The notes: generated by a model from the sequence alone, not told the origin. 32,561 nucleotides of DNA from Caryophanales bacterium UBA7476 (GCA_002477275.1 DLOU01000060.1:1-32561), one strand, 5' to 3'; shown: positions 1 to 7,595, counted from the first letter of the stretch. A program made the numbers and translations.

Positions 1-44
1 TTTACTTAAATCTTTTGTTCTGTGTAATTGGTGGATAGAAAATA

Positions 45-73
45 TTGACTTTATGGATGTGAAATTTTATAAT
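45..73 (+). promoter_or_regulatory. Sigma-A type promoter of the first gene
   Basis: TTGACT at 45-50 and TATAAT at 68-73 are separated by exactly 17 bases, a near-consensus housekeeping promoter. It lies 36 bases upstream of the TTG start at 110 and should drive the secreted protein gene. Seen directly in sequence; activity is inferred. Confidence 0.7.
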
Positions 74-109
74 TAAGATGTATAAATAAGATAGAAAGAG
101 TGGAAAAAA

Positions 110-1519
110 TTGAAAAGTAAGAGTAGAAATAAAAACAAGAAAATGATACTTTTGTTACTTTTAGTATTAGTAATAAGTGTAGGTTATGCAGCACTAACAA
201 CTACATTAAAAATTAATGGAAATACAGGTATTAAAAATGCAACTTGGAGTGTATATTGGGATAATGTTCAAGTAACAGAAGGTAGTGTTTCAGCGGATGA
301 TGATCATAAGGCAAGAATCACTGATACAGCTAAAACACAAGTAGAGTATAGTGTAGTTTTATCTGAACCAGGGGATTTCTATGAATTTACAGTAGATGCA
401 GTAAATACAGGTAGTATTGATGCTATGATAGCTGATGATGGTATATTGTATAAAGCATATAGTGATTCTGGATATACAACAGAAGTAACTCTTCCAGATG
501 TAGTAAGATATACAGTAACAGATAGTGAAGGAAATGAAATGGCAGGAGGAAGACCACTATTAAAAAAATCAGGAGATACACCAACAAGAGATACATATAA
601 AGTAAGAGTTGAATATAGAAATGATAGTGAAATAAATCCAAGTGATTTAGATAATACAAATGATAAAACATATTATTTTAAATTTGAAGTAACATATGTA
701 CAAAAAACAGGAACAGATAATAATGAATCAACTCCATCACAGAGTAATGTCTCAATTGTAAGTGGAGAAAAAGGAAATTTACAATCAGGAAATATAGTTA
801 AAATAGGTGATACAGAAGAGTTTTTTGTAATTTCAAGTGATAATTCGGAAAATGGAAAAACAAAACTATTTGCTAAATACAATTTGTTAGTAGGATATAT
901 AATAGAAAGTTATTCAAAAACAGGAAGTATTTCTGATGATACACCTGGATATGGACTTCAAAGTGAAGAAGCAACAGCACAAACTGAATATGGTGATACT
1001 TTCAAAGGTTCAATTGAATTTGCAAATTATAATATGATGTATCCTTATTGGATGAATTCTGATGGTACATTGTTACTAGATGATTACACAAATGATAATA
1101 CAATATATTATGATCAAGATAGTTGGCATTTCAAAAATAGATCTGATAATTCAATAGCGCATCCTTACATTTATAATGAGAATAGTGTAATATATGATTA
1201 TATAAGTGGCGAAAACGGATATGTAAATAAACTTATTTCAATGGGAGCACCAAGTACAATAACAGGAAGATTACTTACATTTGATGAAGCAGAGGCTATA
1301 AAAAACATAGGCTATAATGGAAAATCTATAGTATTTGGTGAACAATCATATTGGCTTGGAACTGCCGACAGTAGTATACATGTTGATGCTATACCATCTC
1401 ATGAAAATGGAGTAAGTGTACCGGTAGGAGATATGGAACCAAGTACAAATGAAGTTAATTATGATTCTCAAGATGGAATTAGACCAGTTATCGAAATATT
1501 TACAAAAGATATTCATTAA
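110..1519 (+). CDS. Secreted protein with SipW-like signal region and DUF6273-like C-terminus
   Basis: A 469-aa protein of unknown role. It has a basic N-terminus (MKSKSRNKNKK), a hydrophobic stretch at about residues 12-28 and then AALTTTLKINGN, a layout like the signal regions of camelysin/TasA-type and other small-genome Bacilli surface proteins. The middle (about 35-210) is Thr/Asp/Tyr-rich and probably beta-sandwich. The C-terminal half (about 225-469) has an IVKIGDTEEFFVIS-like opening, a YWLGTADS segment and a final GIRPVIEI, which resembles DUF6273-type domains of secreted proteins. The start is TTG at 110, with only a weak purine-rich ribosome site; the next in-frame ATG (12 codons on) would remove the basic signal head, so TTG is preferred. 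It belongs to the host flank. No terminator is evident before the next promoter at 1525. Confidence 0.6.
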   Translation: MKSKSRNKNKKMILLLLLVLVISVGYAALTTTLKINGNTGIKNATWSVYWDNVQVTEGSVSADDDHKARITDTAKTQVEYSVVLSEPGDFYEFTVDAVNTGSIDAMIADDGILYKAYSDSGYTTEVTLPDVVRYTVTDSEGNEMAGGRPLLKKSGDTPTRDTYKVRVEYRNDSEINPSDLDNTNDKTYYFKFEVTYVQKTGTDNNESTPSQSNVSIVSGEKGNLQSGNIVKIGDTEEFFVISSDNSENGKTKLFAKYNLLVGYIIESYSKTGSISDDTPGYGLQSEEATAQTEYGDTFKGSIEFANYNMMYPYWMNSDGTLLLDDYTNDNTIYYDQDSWHFKNRSDNSIAHPYIYNENSVIYDYISGENGYVNKLISMGAPSTITGRLLTFDEAEAIKNIGYNGKSIVFGEQSYWLGTADSSIHVDAIPSHENGVSVPVGDMEPSTNEVNYDSQDGIRPVIEIFTKDIH

Positions 1520-1524
1520 AATAC

Positions 1525-1553
1525 TTGAAAAGTTTATAAATATGATTTAGAAT
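1525..1553 (+). promoter_or_regulatory. Promoter of the T-box/serS operon
   Basis: TTGAAA at 1525-1530 and TAGAAT at 1548-1553 are spaced by 17 bases. Transcription would start near 1560, just ahead of the T-box Stem I at 1572. This is the only good promoter between the first gene and serS1, and it may also supply transcription to serS2 across attL. Confidence 0.6.
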
Positions 1554-1560
1554 AAATTTA

Positions 1561-1748
1561 AAGTTGTTGATTAGAGACAATAATAAGAATTTTTAAGCAA
1601 AGAGAAGTTATGGTTGGTGAAAATAACTGTTAAAAACTTATTTATCTACTCTATAGATGGAGATATCTCCCGGGGTTACCGTTATCAAATAAAGTTAAAC
1701 AAAAGGATGGTACCGTGCTTTTTGCACTCCTTGTACTATTCTTTTTTT
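1561..1748 (+). promoter_or_regulatory. T-box riboswitch, serine specifier UCU
   Basis: A tRNA-sensing leader controlling DUF1653-serS1. Stem I is closed by TAGAG (1572-1576) with CTCTA (1649-1653). It contains an AGAGA-type bulge and the apical GGTTGGTGAAAA motif inside a GTTAT/ATAAC stem. TCT at 1645-1647 followed by A sits at the specifier position and encodes serine, which fits the downstream synthetase. A self-complementary GGAGATATCTCC (about 1659-1670) may form a Stem II/III hairpin. The T-box proper is AAGGATGGTACCGTGC (1703-1718). With uncharged tRNA-Ser, AAGGA and GTGC can pair with GCAC and TCCTT (to about 1732) around the T-box bulge as antiterminator. The alternative structure is the terminator listed next. 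Confidence 0.88.
1705..1748 (+). terminator. T-box intrinsic terminator
   Basis: GGATGGTAC (1705-1713) can pair over nine positions, with two G-U wobbles, with GTACTATTC (1733-1741). GTGC/GCAC forms the top of the hairpin, and seven T residues follow (1742-1748). The 5' arm is the T-box sequence itself, so terminator and antiterminator exclude each other. This supports control by transcription attenuation. Confidence 0.75.
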
Positions 1749-1772
1749 GTTTATATATAGGAGGAAAATACA

Positions 1773-2021
1773 ATGAGAAAGATTAAACTTAATACAATGT
1801 ATAGGCATTTTAAAGGCTCGAAGGCATTTGTAATTACTACTGCTAAGCATAGTGAAACAGGTGAAGATTTAGTTATTTATTGTTGCGTTGATAATAATAA
1901 TTCAAATCATTCTGATGGTATTTATGCAAGGCCTATTGAAATGTTTTTAAGTGAGGTTGATCACGAAAAATATCCAGATGTAAAACAAAAATATAGATTT
2001 GAAGAAATAGAGGAGAAATAA
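1773..2021 (+). CDS. DUF1653 family protein
   Basis: An 82-aa protein with the YRHFKGxxxxVxxxAKHSETGE(D/E)LVIY and YARPIEMFLSEV signatures of DUF1653, a small bacterial family of unknown biochemical role. Start ATG at 1773 follows a strong AGGAGGA site (1759-1765). The gene lies directly after the T-box terminator and its stop is two bases before the serS1 start, so the pair form one tRNA-Ser-responsive operon. Here it is the leading gene of a synthetase transcript. It is complete and on the host side of attL, so it is unaffected by the insertion. Confidence 0.85.
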   Translation: MRKIKLNTMYRHFKGSKAFVITTAKHSETGEDLVIYCCVDNNNSNHSDGIYARPIEMFLSEVDHEKYPDVKQKYRFEEIEEK

Positions 2022-2023
2022 AT

Positions 2024-3262
2024 ATGATAGATATAAAATTAATTAGAGAAAATAGAGATTTAGTTAAAGAAAATATTAAAAAGAAATTTCAAGATGAAAA
2101 ACTTCCACTAGTTGATGAGGTTTATGAACTTGATAAAAAAGTACGTGAAGTACAAGTTAAAGCTGATGGACTTAAAGCAGATAAGAACAAATTAAGTGGC
2201 GAAATCGGTAAATTAATGAAAGATGGAAAGAAAGATGAAGCTGAAAAGATTAAGGCTGAAATAGCTAAGACTGCTGATGAAATTGTTAAGCTTGAACAAG
2301 AACAAGAAGAATTATCTACTAAAGTAAAAGATATAATGATGGTTATTCCACAAATAATGGATCCATCTGTTCCAATTGGAAAAGATGATAGTGAAAATGT
2401 TGAAGTAGAAAAATTTGGAGATCCAGTTGTTCCAGAATATGAAATACCATATCATGCAGATATTATTGAAAGAGTTGGTGGTATGGATAAAACTTCTGCC
2501 GGTAGAACTAGTGGTGAAGGATTCTATTATTTACTTGGAGATATTGCTAGACTTCATGAAGCTATGATTGCTTACGCAAGAGATTTTATGATTGATGCAG
2601 GATTTACTTATGCTATTCCACCATTTATGATTCATAGTGATGTTGTTACTGGGGTTATGTCTTTCCCAGAAATGGAAGCTATGATGTATAAAATAGAAGG
2701 TGAAGATTTATACTTAATTGGAACAAGTGAACATTCTATGATTGGTAAGTTTAAAGATCAAATTATTAAACGTGAAGAACTTCCAATCAATATGACAAGT
2801 TACTCTCCATGCTTTAGAAAAGAAGGAGGATCACATGGACTTGAAGAAAGAGGATTATATCGTGTTCATCAATTTGAAAAACAAGAAATGATTGTTATTT
2901 GTGAACCTGAAGAATCTATGGAATGGTATGAAAAAATGTGGAAACTTACTGTACAATTATTTAGAAATTTTGATGTACCAGTAAGACAACTTGAATGTTG
3001 TAGTGGAGACCTTGCTGATTTAAAAGTTAAATCATGTGATGTTGAAGCTTGGAGTCCACGTCAACAAAAATATTTTGAAGTTGGAAGTTGTTCAACTCTA
3101 GGTGATGCTCAAGCAAGACGTCTTGGTATACGTGCAAAAGGAGAAAAGGGAACTTATTATTTACATACATTAAATAATCCTGTAGTAGGCTTATGCACTC
3201 AAATAGGAAATTGGTTGAAATCCTTGAATTTTCAAGCAAAATCGACTCTCATAAGTGCTTAA
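2024..3262 (+). pseudogene. serS: Host seryl-tRNA synthetase, 3' end displaced by the ICE (serS1, 5' part)
   Basis: The ORF reads as a normal seryl-tRNA synthetase up to residue 384 (position 3175). It has the N-terminal tRNA-binding coiled coil (about 1-110), class II motif 2 (CFRKE with Arg at residue 265, then ERGLYRVHQFEKQE) and the GDLADLKVKS..WSPRQQKYFEV..QARRLGIR block. After that, the last 28 codons are foreign and end at 3262. Motif 3 (NTVVATPRGLIAVIEN), needed for ATP binding, is absent and is found in frame at 32352-32486. Fusing both parts gives 428 aa, against 429 aa for serS2. The encoded 412-aa product should therefore not aminoacylate tRNA. The start is ATG at 2024 after GAGGAG. 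It uses CGT arginine codons more than serS2. Confidence 0.92.
3176..3202 (+). other. attL junction and right arm of attP
   Basis: Host serS sequence ends in AAT at 3176-3178, and element sequence begins CCTGTAGTAGGC at 3179. Bases 3179-3202 are the inverted partner of 32327-32350: arm motifs TTG-GTGC-TA-GCC-AC-AC-GG are shared, 18 of 24 positions. The symmetry centre falls on AA of GAAT, so the crossover dinucleotide is probably AA (3176-3177). Confidence 0.8.
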
Positions 3263-3330
3263 CAATTAACGAAAATAATGTTAAATTTTATCTCGAAAAT
3301 GTGAAAGTTATTGTTGCTGTTTGTGTTTAA
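3178..3330 (+). other. Reading frame that would extend the recombinase in the circular form
   Basis: If the circle is formed at AAT, the recombinase frame (ending ...AHNGE at 32353) continues without a stop from 3178 to TAA at 3328-3330. This adds 50 residues, including RKLVEILEFSSKID and NNVKFYLENVKVIVAV, and gives 628 aa in place of 591. In the integrated element this stretch has no start of its own and lies, in another frame, under the foreign tail of serS1. It is an inferred exon-like segment, not an independent gene. Confidence 0.6.
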
Positions 3331-3400
3331 AGGCAATTACAAAATAATCTCACAAATATATTTAAAACAAGATGGTAGAGTTTGTAATACCAAGTAAGAA
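3331..3400 (+). pseudogene. serS: Possible decayed serS 3' tail
   Basis: The stretch contains GCAATT, then AAAATAATCTC (reading K/E-N-N-L), then CAAGATGGTAGAGTT (Q-D-G-R-V) and AATACCAAG. These resemble, in the same order, the end of a serS gene (AI.ENN...QDGSV.IPK; compare 4600-4655). Frame shifts and stops separate the blocks, and the spacing is about ten bases longer than in serS2. It may be the scar of an earlier insertion or a tail captured with serS2. The homology is short, so chance cannot be excluded. Confidence 0.4.
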
Positions 3401-3414
3401 AGGAATGATTGGAA

Positions 3415-4704
3415 ATGTTAGATATAAAATTCGTAAGAGAGAATAAGGACAAAGTAAAGGAAAATATTAAGAAGAAATTTCAAGATGAGAAATTACCTTT
3501 AGTAGATGAGGTAGTAGAACTAGATCAAAGAATTAGAGAATTAAAATCAAATGGAGATACTTTAAGACAGGAAAGAAATAAAACAAGTGATGAAATAGGT
3601 ATTTTATTTAGAGAAAAAAAGACAGAAGAAGCAAATGCTAAAAAACAAAGAGTTGTTGAAATCAACAGTCAATTACAAGAAATAGAAAAAGAAGAGAGTA
3701 AACTTTCTGAAACTTTAAAAAGTAAAATGATGGTTATACCACAAATTATTGATGATAGTGTGCCTATTGGAAAAGATGATAGTGAAAATGTTGAAATAGA
3801 AAAATTTGGAGAACCATTTGTACCAGATTATGAAATACCATATCATGCAGATATTTGTGAAGCATTAGGTGGACTTGATAAAGATAGTGCAGGAAGAACA
3901 AGTGGAAATGGATTCTATTATTTAGTTGGGGATATTGCAAGACTTCATGAAGCAACTATTGCTTATGCAAGAGACTTTATGATAAGTAAAGGTTTTACTT
4001 ATGCAATACCACCATTTATGATTCGTAGTGATGTTGTTACAGGTGTTATGTCATTTGCAGAAATGGATGCAATGATGTATAAAATTGAAGGAGAAGATTT
4101 ATATTTAATAGGAACAAGTGAACATAGTATGATAGGTAAGTTTAAAGGACAAATTATAGATGAAAAAGAATTACCAATCGCTATGACAAGTTATTCTCCA
4201 TGTTTTAGAAAAGAAGTAGGAGCTCATGGTCTTGAAGAAAGAGGATTATATAGGGTTCATCAATTTGAAAAACAAGAAATGGTTGTATTATGCAAACCAG
4301 AAGATGCTATGGAATGGTATAACAAAATGTGGAGTTATACAGTAGAATTCTTTAGAAGTATGGGAATAGCAGTTAGAACTTTAGAATGTTGTAGTGGAGA
4401 TTTAGCAGATTTAAAAGTTAAATCATGTGATGTAGAAGCATGGAGTCCAAGACAACAAAAATATTTTGAAGTTGGTTCTTGTTCAACTTTAGGAGATGCT
4501 CAAGCTAGAAGATTAGGTATTAGAATGAAAACTGAAAATGGTAATCAATACCTTGCAACACTTAACAACACAGTGATTGCTTCTCCACGCTCATTGATTG
4601 CAATTCTAGAACAGTCATATCAAAAGGATGGTAGTGTAAGAATACCAAAAGTTTTACAACCATACATGGGTGGTATAGAAGTACTTACTCCTTTAAAAAA
4701 ATAA
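3415..4704 (+). CDS. serS: Seryl-tRNA synthetase, complete copy carried by the element (serS2)
   Basis: The enzyme charges tRNA-Ser (and tRNA-Sec) with serine in the cytoplasm. The 429-aa protein has the N-terminal coiled coil (about 1-110), motif 2 (CFRKE and ERGLYRVHQFEKQE), the GDLADLKVKSCDVEAWSPRQ region and an intact motif 3 (NTVIASPRSLIAILEQ), ending QPYMGG. ATG at 3415 (MLDIKF) is chosen over TTG at 3409: MLDIKF is the usual SerRS opening, and AAAGGA lies about ten bases upstream. It is close to serS1 in protein sequence but differs clearly at DNA level, preferring AGA and GTA/TTA codons. It lies 239 bases inside attL in the same direction as serS1 with no terminator between, so the host T-box transcript may read into it. 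It is probably the functional synthetase while the ICE is integrated. The GDLADLK/WSPRQQ block resembles archaeal-type SerRS more than the E. coli type. Confidence 0.93.
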   Translation: MLDIKFVRENKDKVKENIKKKFQDEKLPLVDEVVELDQRIRELKSNGDTLRQERNKTSDEIGILFREKKTEEANAKKQRVVEINSQLQEIEKEESKLSETLKSKMMVIPQIIDDSVPIGKDDSENVEIEKFGEPFVPDYEIPYHADICEALGGLDKDSAGRTSGNGFYYLVGDIARLHEATIAYARDFMISKGFTYAIPPFMIRSDVVTGVMSFAEMDAMMYKIEGEDLYLIGTSEHSMIGKFKGQIIDEKELPIAMTSYSPCFRKEVGAHGLEERGLYRVHQFEKQEMVVLCKPEDAMEWYNKMWSYTVEFFRSMGIAVRTLECCSGDLADLKVKSCDVEAWSPRQQKYFEVGSCSTLGDAQARRLGIRMKTENGNQYLATLNNTVIASPRSLIAILEQSYQKDGSVRIPKVLQPYMGGIEVLTPLKK

Positions 4705-4710
4705 TTATTA

Positions 4711-4747
4711 AAAAAGCTTTCTTATGAAAAGATAGCTTTTATTTTTT
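4711..4747. terminator. Bidirectional terminator between serS2 and the convergent gene
   Basis: AAAAGCT (4712-4718) pairs with AGCTTTT (4734-4740), and TCTT/AAGA extends the stem after one mismatch. T-rich DNA follows on the plus strand and A-rich DNA precedes it, so it can stop both serS2 and the minus-strand gene ending at 4739. Confidence 0.75.
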
Positions 4748-5833
4748 CTTTGTTAAAGTTTTTATAGGTTCATTATTATTTTTAAAATATAAATCTATTT
4801 CTTCTTTTAGCTTTTTATTAGAATTATAATTTATAAAACCTGAAAACAAATATTCAAAAAGTGGAGGTTCATTTATTCCTTCTTTGATATTATCTTCATT
4901 TAGGTTATTAAATTTATTAATAATATTTTTGTCATTATTATAATCTTTTAAGTTATAAATTGATAGGTAATGATGATATTTATAACTGTCTATATAAATA
5001 CTATTTATAAATTTGTTAAAAAACTCAGGTTCAAATAATTGTAAGATTCTAAAATAGTTTCTTCCATTGTTATAATAAGTTTCAATATCTTGTGAAGCAC
5101 AAGTTTCGATAAATTCCTCTTTAGTTAGGTTTTGGGTATAATAAATATTTTCAAGAATCCAGTATGGAGATATTTTTGAAATGTATTTATTCATTTTTTG
5201 ATCGGTAATTTTTAATAAAATATTTTTGGTAACTAGTCTAAATTTTTGATCGAGTAAGTTTTCAAAAAATAGATTACTTTCTATTATTAAATTAAGAAGG
5301 AAAGGATCATCTTCTATTTGAGCTAAAAGATTATCTGAATCTAATAGTTCTAATAAAACCTTTTTATTATAAATTACATTTTCGTATGGATCATAAGGTA
5401 TTTGTTCTTCTCCTCTAAGGTCTATTACAGTGCTACCTTCGTCTAATTCTTCGTCTAGATATTCATCTATTTCTTCATCTGTTTCTTCATTTGTGTCCTC
5501 ATCTATTTTTATATTTAGTTTTTCATCTGAATTTTCATTAGAGATATCTTGTTCTTCTTCTATTTCTTGTTTTGAATTTTCATTACTATCTGATTTATAA
5601 AAATAATCTGATACTGAATGGTATTTGTATTCATTGGTAATATAAAATATAGGATATAAAATTTTTATTAGTTCTTTATATTTAGAGTAATCAATAGACT
5701 TTAAATCCGTAATATATTTATAAATGTTTTCTATAGAATTATGATCATATAAATAATAATCATATTCTTCCTCATAAATACCATATGTGGTTAAAAGTTG
5801 ATTTCTAATTAGTTTTCCTGGTAATTTCTTCAT
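4739..5833 (-). CDS. Uncharacterised acidic protein, only minus-strand gene
   Basis: A 364-aa protein that I do not recognise. It has no signal peptide or membrane segment. Residues about 85-150 form a highly acidic low-complexity linker of repeated DE.TDEEIDEYLDEE-like units that separates two Tyr/Ile/Asn-rich, probably helical parts. The C-terminus is basic (KTLTKKK). ATG at 5833 is preceded by GGAGAC at a good distance, and a minus-strand promoter lies at 5868-5896. It is the only gene in the window on this strand and is flanked by terminators, so it is an independent unit, which is typical of cargo genes. No function can be assigned. Confidence 0.7.
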   Translation of the reverse strand: MKKLPGKLIRNQLLTTYGIYEEEYDYYLYDHNSIENIYKYITDLKSIDYSKYKELIKILYPIFYITNEYKYHSVSDYFYKSDSNENSKQEIEEEQDISNENSDEKLNIKIDEDTNEETDEEIDEYLDEELDEGSTVIDLRGEEQIPYDPYENVIYNKKVLLELLDSDNLLAQIEDDPFLLNLIIESNLFFENLLDQKFRLVTKNILLKITDQKMNKYISKISPYWILENIYYTQNLTKEEFIETCASQDIETYYNNGRNYFRILQLFEPEFFNKFINSIYIDSYKYHHYLSIYNLKDYNNDKNIINKFNNLNEDNIKEGINEPPLFEYLFSGFINYNSNKKLKEEIDLYFKNNNEPIKTLTKKK

Positions 5834-5867
5834 TGTTATTTTGTCTCCAATACAAATGTTAATTATT

Positions 5868-5896
5868 ATAATATTATAATTTAATTTATTTGTAAA
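5868..5896 (-). promoter_or_regulatory. Promoter of the minus-strand gene
   Basis: On the minus strand TTTACA (5896-5891) and TATTAT (5873-5868) are 17 bases apart, 35 bases ahead of the ATG at 5833. Overlapping TATAAT-like boxes in this AT-rich stretch make the exact -10 uncertain. Confidence 0.5.
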
Positions 5897-5935
5897 TAAA
5901 TTTACTTTAAATACATATTATTTAATGGTGATTTA

Positions 5936-6076
5936 ATGAATTATAAAGAAAGAATTGATACAGTTGCTAGGGAGTCTGGTAAATATAATATTAATATTGA
6001 TGCTAATTCAAAAGAGGGTAAGATGTTAGTTGAAGTTGTAGAGAAAGAGTCCTCAATGAATAAAAGGAAAAAATAA
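5936..6076 (+). CDS. Small 46-aa protein of unknown function
   Basis: ATG at 5936, preceded by a weak GGTG, opens a 46-codon frame: MNYKERIDTVARESGKYNIN at the start and a basic KRKK tail. It is immediately followed by a hairpin terminator (6076-6109), which supports a real short transcript. It is charged and soluble, with no known family. It is divergent from the minus-strand gene and shares its upstream region. Confidence 0.45.
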   Translation: MNYKERIDTVARESGKYNINIDANSKEGKMLVEVVEKESSMNKRKK

Positions 6077-6109
6077 AGGGAAATTCTATAATAATAGGTT
6101 TCCTTTTTT
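6076..6109 (+). terminator. Terminator after the 46-aa gene
   Basis: GGAAA (6079-6083) can pair with TTTCC (6099-6103) around a 15-base loop, and a T-run follows (6104-6109). The stem is short but is placed directly behind a stop codon. Confidence 0.5.
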
Positions 6110-6238
6110 GTAAATATATGTAAATGTGATGGATTGCTTTATTTTTCATAAGGTTTATTTTATAAGGATTTTTTTGTTAATACATTCCTTTTTTTGTTAA
6201 TTGTATATTAATTATTTACATTTTTTTTAAAAATAGTA
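6110..6238. other. AT-rich spacer with a repeated T7GTTAAT motif
   Basis: No gene is seen here. TTTTTTTGTTAAT occurs twice, at 6169-6181 and 6189-6201, offset by 20 bases (about two helical turns) and 38-70 bases upstream of the -35 box of the surface protein promoter. It could be an operator or UP-like A/T-tract, or only composition. Confidence 0.3.
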
Positions 6239-6267
6239 TTGCTTTAAATTCTTAATTAATATATAAT
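6239..6267 (+). promoter_or_regulatory. Promoter of the surface protein gene
   Basis: TTGCTT (6239-6244), a 17-base spacer and a perfect TATAAT (6262-6267), placed 45 bases before the ATG at 6312. Confidence 0.65.
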
Positions 6268-6311
6268 TAGCTTAGGGTAGTAAAATTTTAAATAGAAAAG
6301 GAGTGAACGAA

Positions 6312-7595
6312 ATGAAAAAAATTTTATTAGCAGGTCTTTCAGCTCTTAGTTTTATGGCTATGACTGAAGTTGCTAATGCCCAAGAGTTAAGTACAAATAT
6401 TTCAACTAGTGTTACTTTAACTGAAAATGTAAAATTAACCCAAAATGTTACATTAGATAATAAAGCAAAACTTATTATCAACGATGGTAGTAAAGTAACT
6501 ATTGATTTGAATGGATTTAATTTAACTCAATCATCTGATAATTATGCTATTGATAATAAAGGTGAATTAGAAATTATTGATAGTACTAAAAAAGGTATGA
6601 TTAAATGTACATCAAACAGATCGTCTTGCATTCGTAACTATAAGAGTATGACTATTAAAGATATTTCTGTTAATTCAGTATTTACTTCAGTTAAAAATGA
6701 AGAGAATTCTTATTTAACTATAACAAATTCAAATTTAACTTCAACAGGAAATATCACTGGTACTGTAATGAATTATGGAGATACAGAAATAAATGGTGGT
6801 ATTATTACTGCTACTGGTAATGGCTCAGTTGCTATATTTAATTTAACTTATGAAAATTTTAGTTCTAAAACTGAAGTTCGGGGAAGTACTTTAAAAGCTC
6901 CAAAAGCAGTTGAAACTTATTATGATGATGGTTCTTCAGCACCAGCAGCAACTGTAAAAAATGAAGTTAAAATTACTGGTGGAGTAATTGATGCTGAATC
7001 AACATTTAATATTAGAGAAGTTCCAACTAGTGATGGTGGAAAAATGGTTTCGGATTTACGTATAGGTGGTGAAATTGAAGCTCCAGTTGCTGCTTTAAAG
7101 TATATTGTTGCTGGTTCTGCTGTTACAATAAATAGTGAAATAACTGGTAATATTACTATTCCAGAAGGTGTTGAAATAGCAGAGTTGGCTGATGAAAATC
7201 AGGTTCTTGTTGAAAATGAAGATGGAACTTATTCTGCTAAGCAAAGGGCTGATTATTCTAAACTATTAGAACTTTTAGAAAGTCTAGAAGATATTGATGA
7301 ATCTTTATATACAGAAGAAAGTCTACAAAAATTTGCTGAAGTTATTATTTCAGTAGGTGAAGAAGTTGAAGAAATGGGACCTTTAAGCATTGATGATCAA
7401 GATAAAATAGATGCTCTTGTTAAAAAAATAGAAGATGCTCACAAAGAATTAGTTAAAGTTGATTCAGCTGATAAGACTGATGATACTATAAAAGAGGTTC
7501 CAAATACTTATGATGGAATTATGCTATATGTTGTAATTGGAATTATAAGTTTAGGAACTTTAGGATTTGCTATTAAGAAAAAATTATTTCAATAG
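6312..7595 (+). CDS. Sortase-anchored surface protein with FIVAR-like domain
   Basis: A 427-aa cell-wall protein. A signal peptide (residues 1-23, ending VANA) is followed by a Thr/Asn/Ile-rich part (about 25-300) with right-handed beta-helix style repeats (LEIID, LTITNS, TEINGGIITATG, VKITGGVIDAE). Residues about 313-382 are a helical FIVAR-like module (ADYSKLLELL...YTEESLQKF...IEDAHKELV). The C-terminus is a sorting signal: VPNTYD at 396-401, a hydrophobic span, then KKKLFQ. ATG at 6312 is chosen over GTG at 6303 because AAAGGAG (6297-6303) is correctly spaced for it. It lies directly before a class B sortase gene, so it is probably that enzyme's substrate. In an ICE it could serve adhesion or mating-pair contact; that is inference. 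Confidence 0.8.
   Translation: MKKILLAGLSALSFMAMTEVANAQELSTNISTSVTLTENVKLTQNVTLDNKAKLIINDGSKVTIDLNGFNLTQSSDNYAIDNKGELEIIDSTKKGMIKCTSNRSSCIRNYKSMTIKDISVNSVFTSVKNEENSYLTITNSNLTSTGNITGTVMNYGDTEINGGIITATGNGSVAIFNLTYENFSSKTEVRGSTLKAPKAVETYYDDGSSAPAATVKNEVKITGGVIDAESTFNIREVPTSDGGKMVSDLRIGGEIEAPVAALKYIVAGSAVTINSEITGNITIPEGVEIAELADENQVLVENEDGTYSAKQRADYSKLLELLESLEDIDESLYTEESLQKFAEVIISVGEEVEEMGPLSIDDQDKIDALVKKIEDAHKELVKVDSADKTDDTIKEVPNTYDGIMLYVVIGIISLGTLGFAIKKKLFQ

Noticed and set aside
423..882. Minus-strand open frames inside the secreted protein gene and inside other long genes
   Set aside because: They lack ribosome sites, have low-complexity composition and mirror the codon structure of the plus-strand genes.
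1724..1770. T-box acting by hiding the ribosome site (CTCCT with AGGAG)
   Set aside because: The possible pairing is five bases only, whereas a nine-pair stem followed by seven T residues gives a good intrinsic terminator.
2024..4704. serS1 and serS2 as a simple tandem duplication in the host chromosome
   Set aside because: The displaced serS1 tail lies after attR at 32352, so serS2 is inside the element; the tail would be expected just before serS2 if duplication came first without the ICE.
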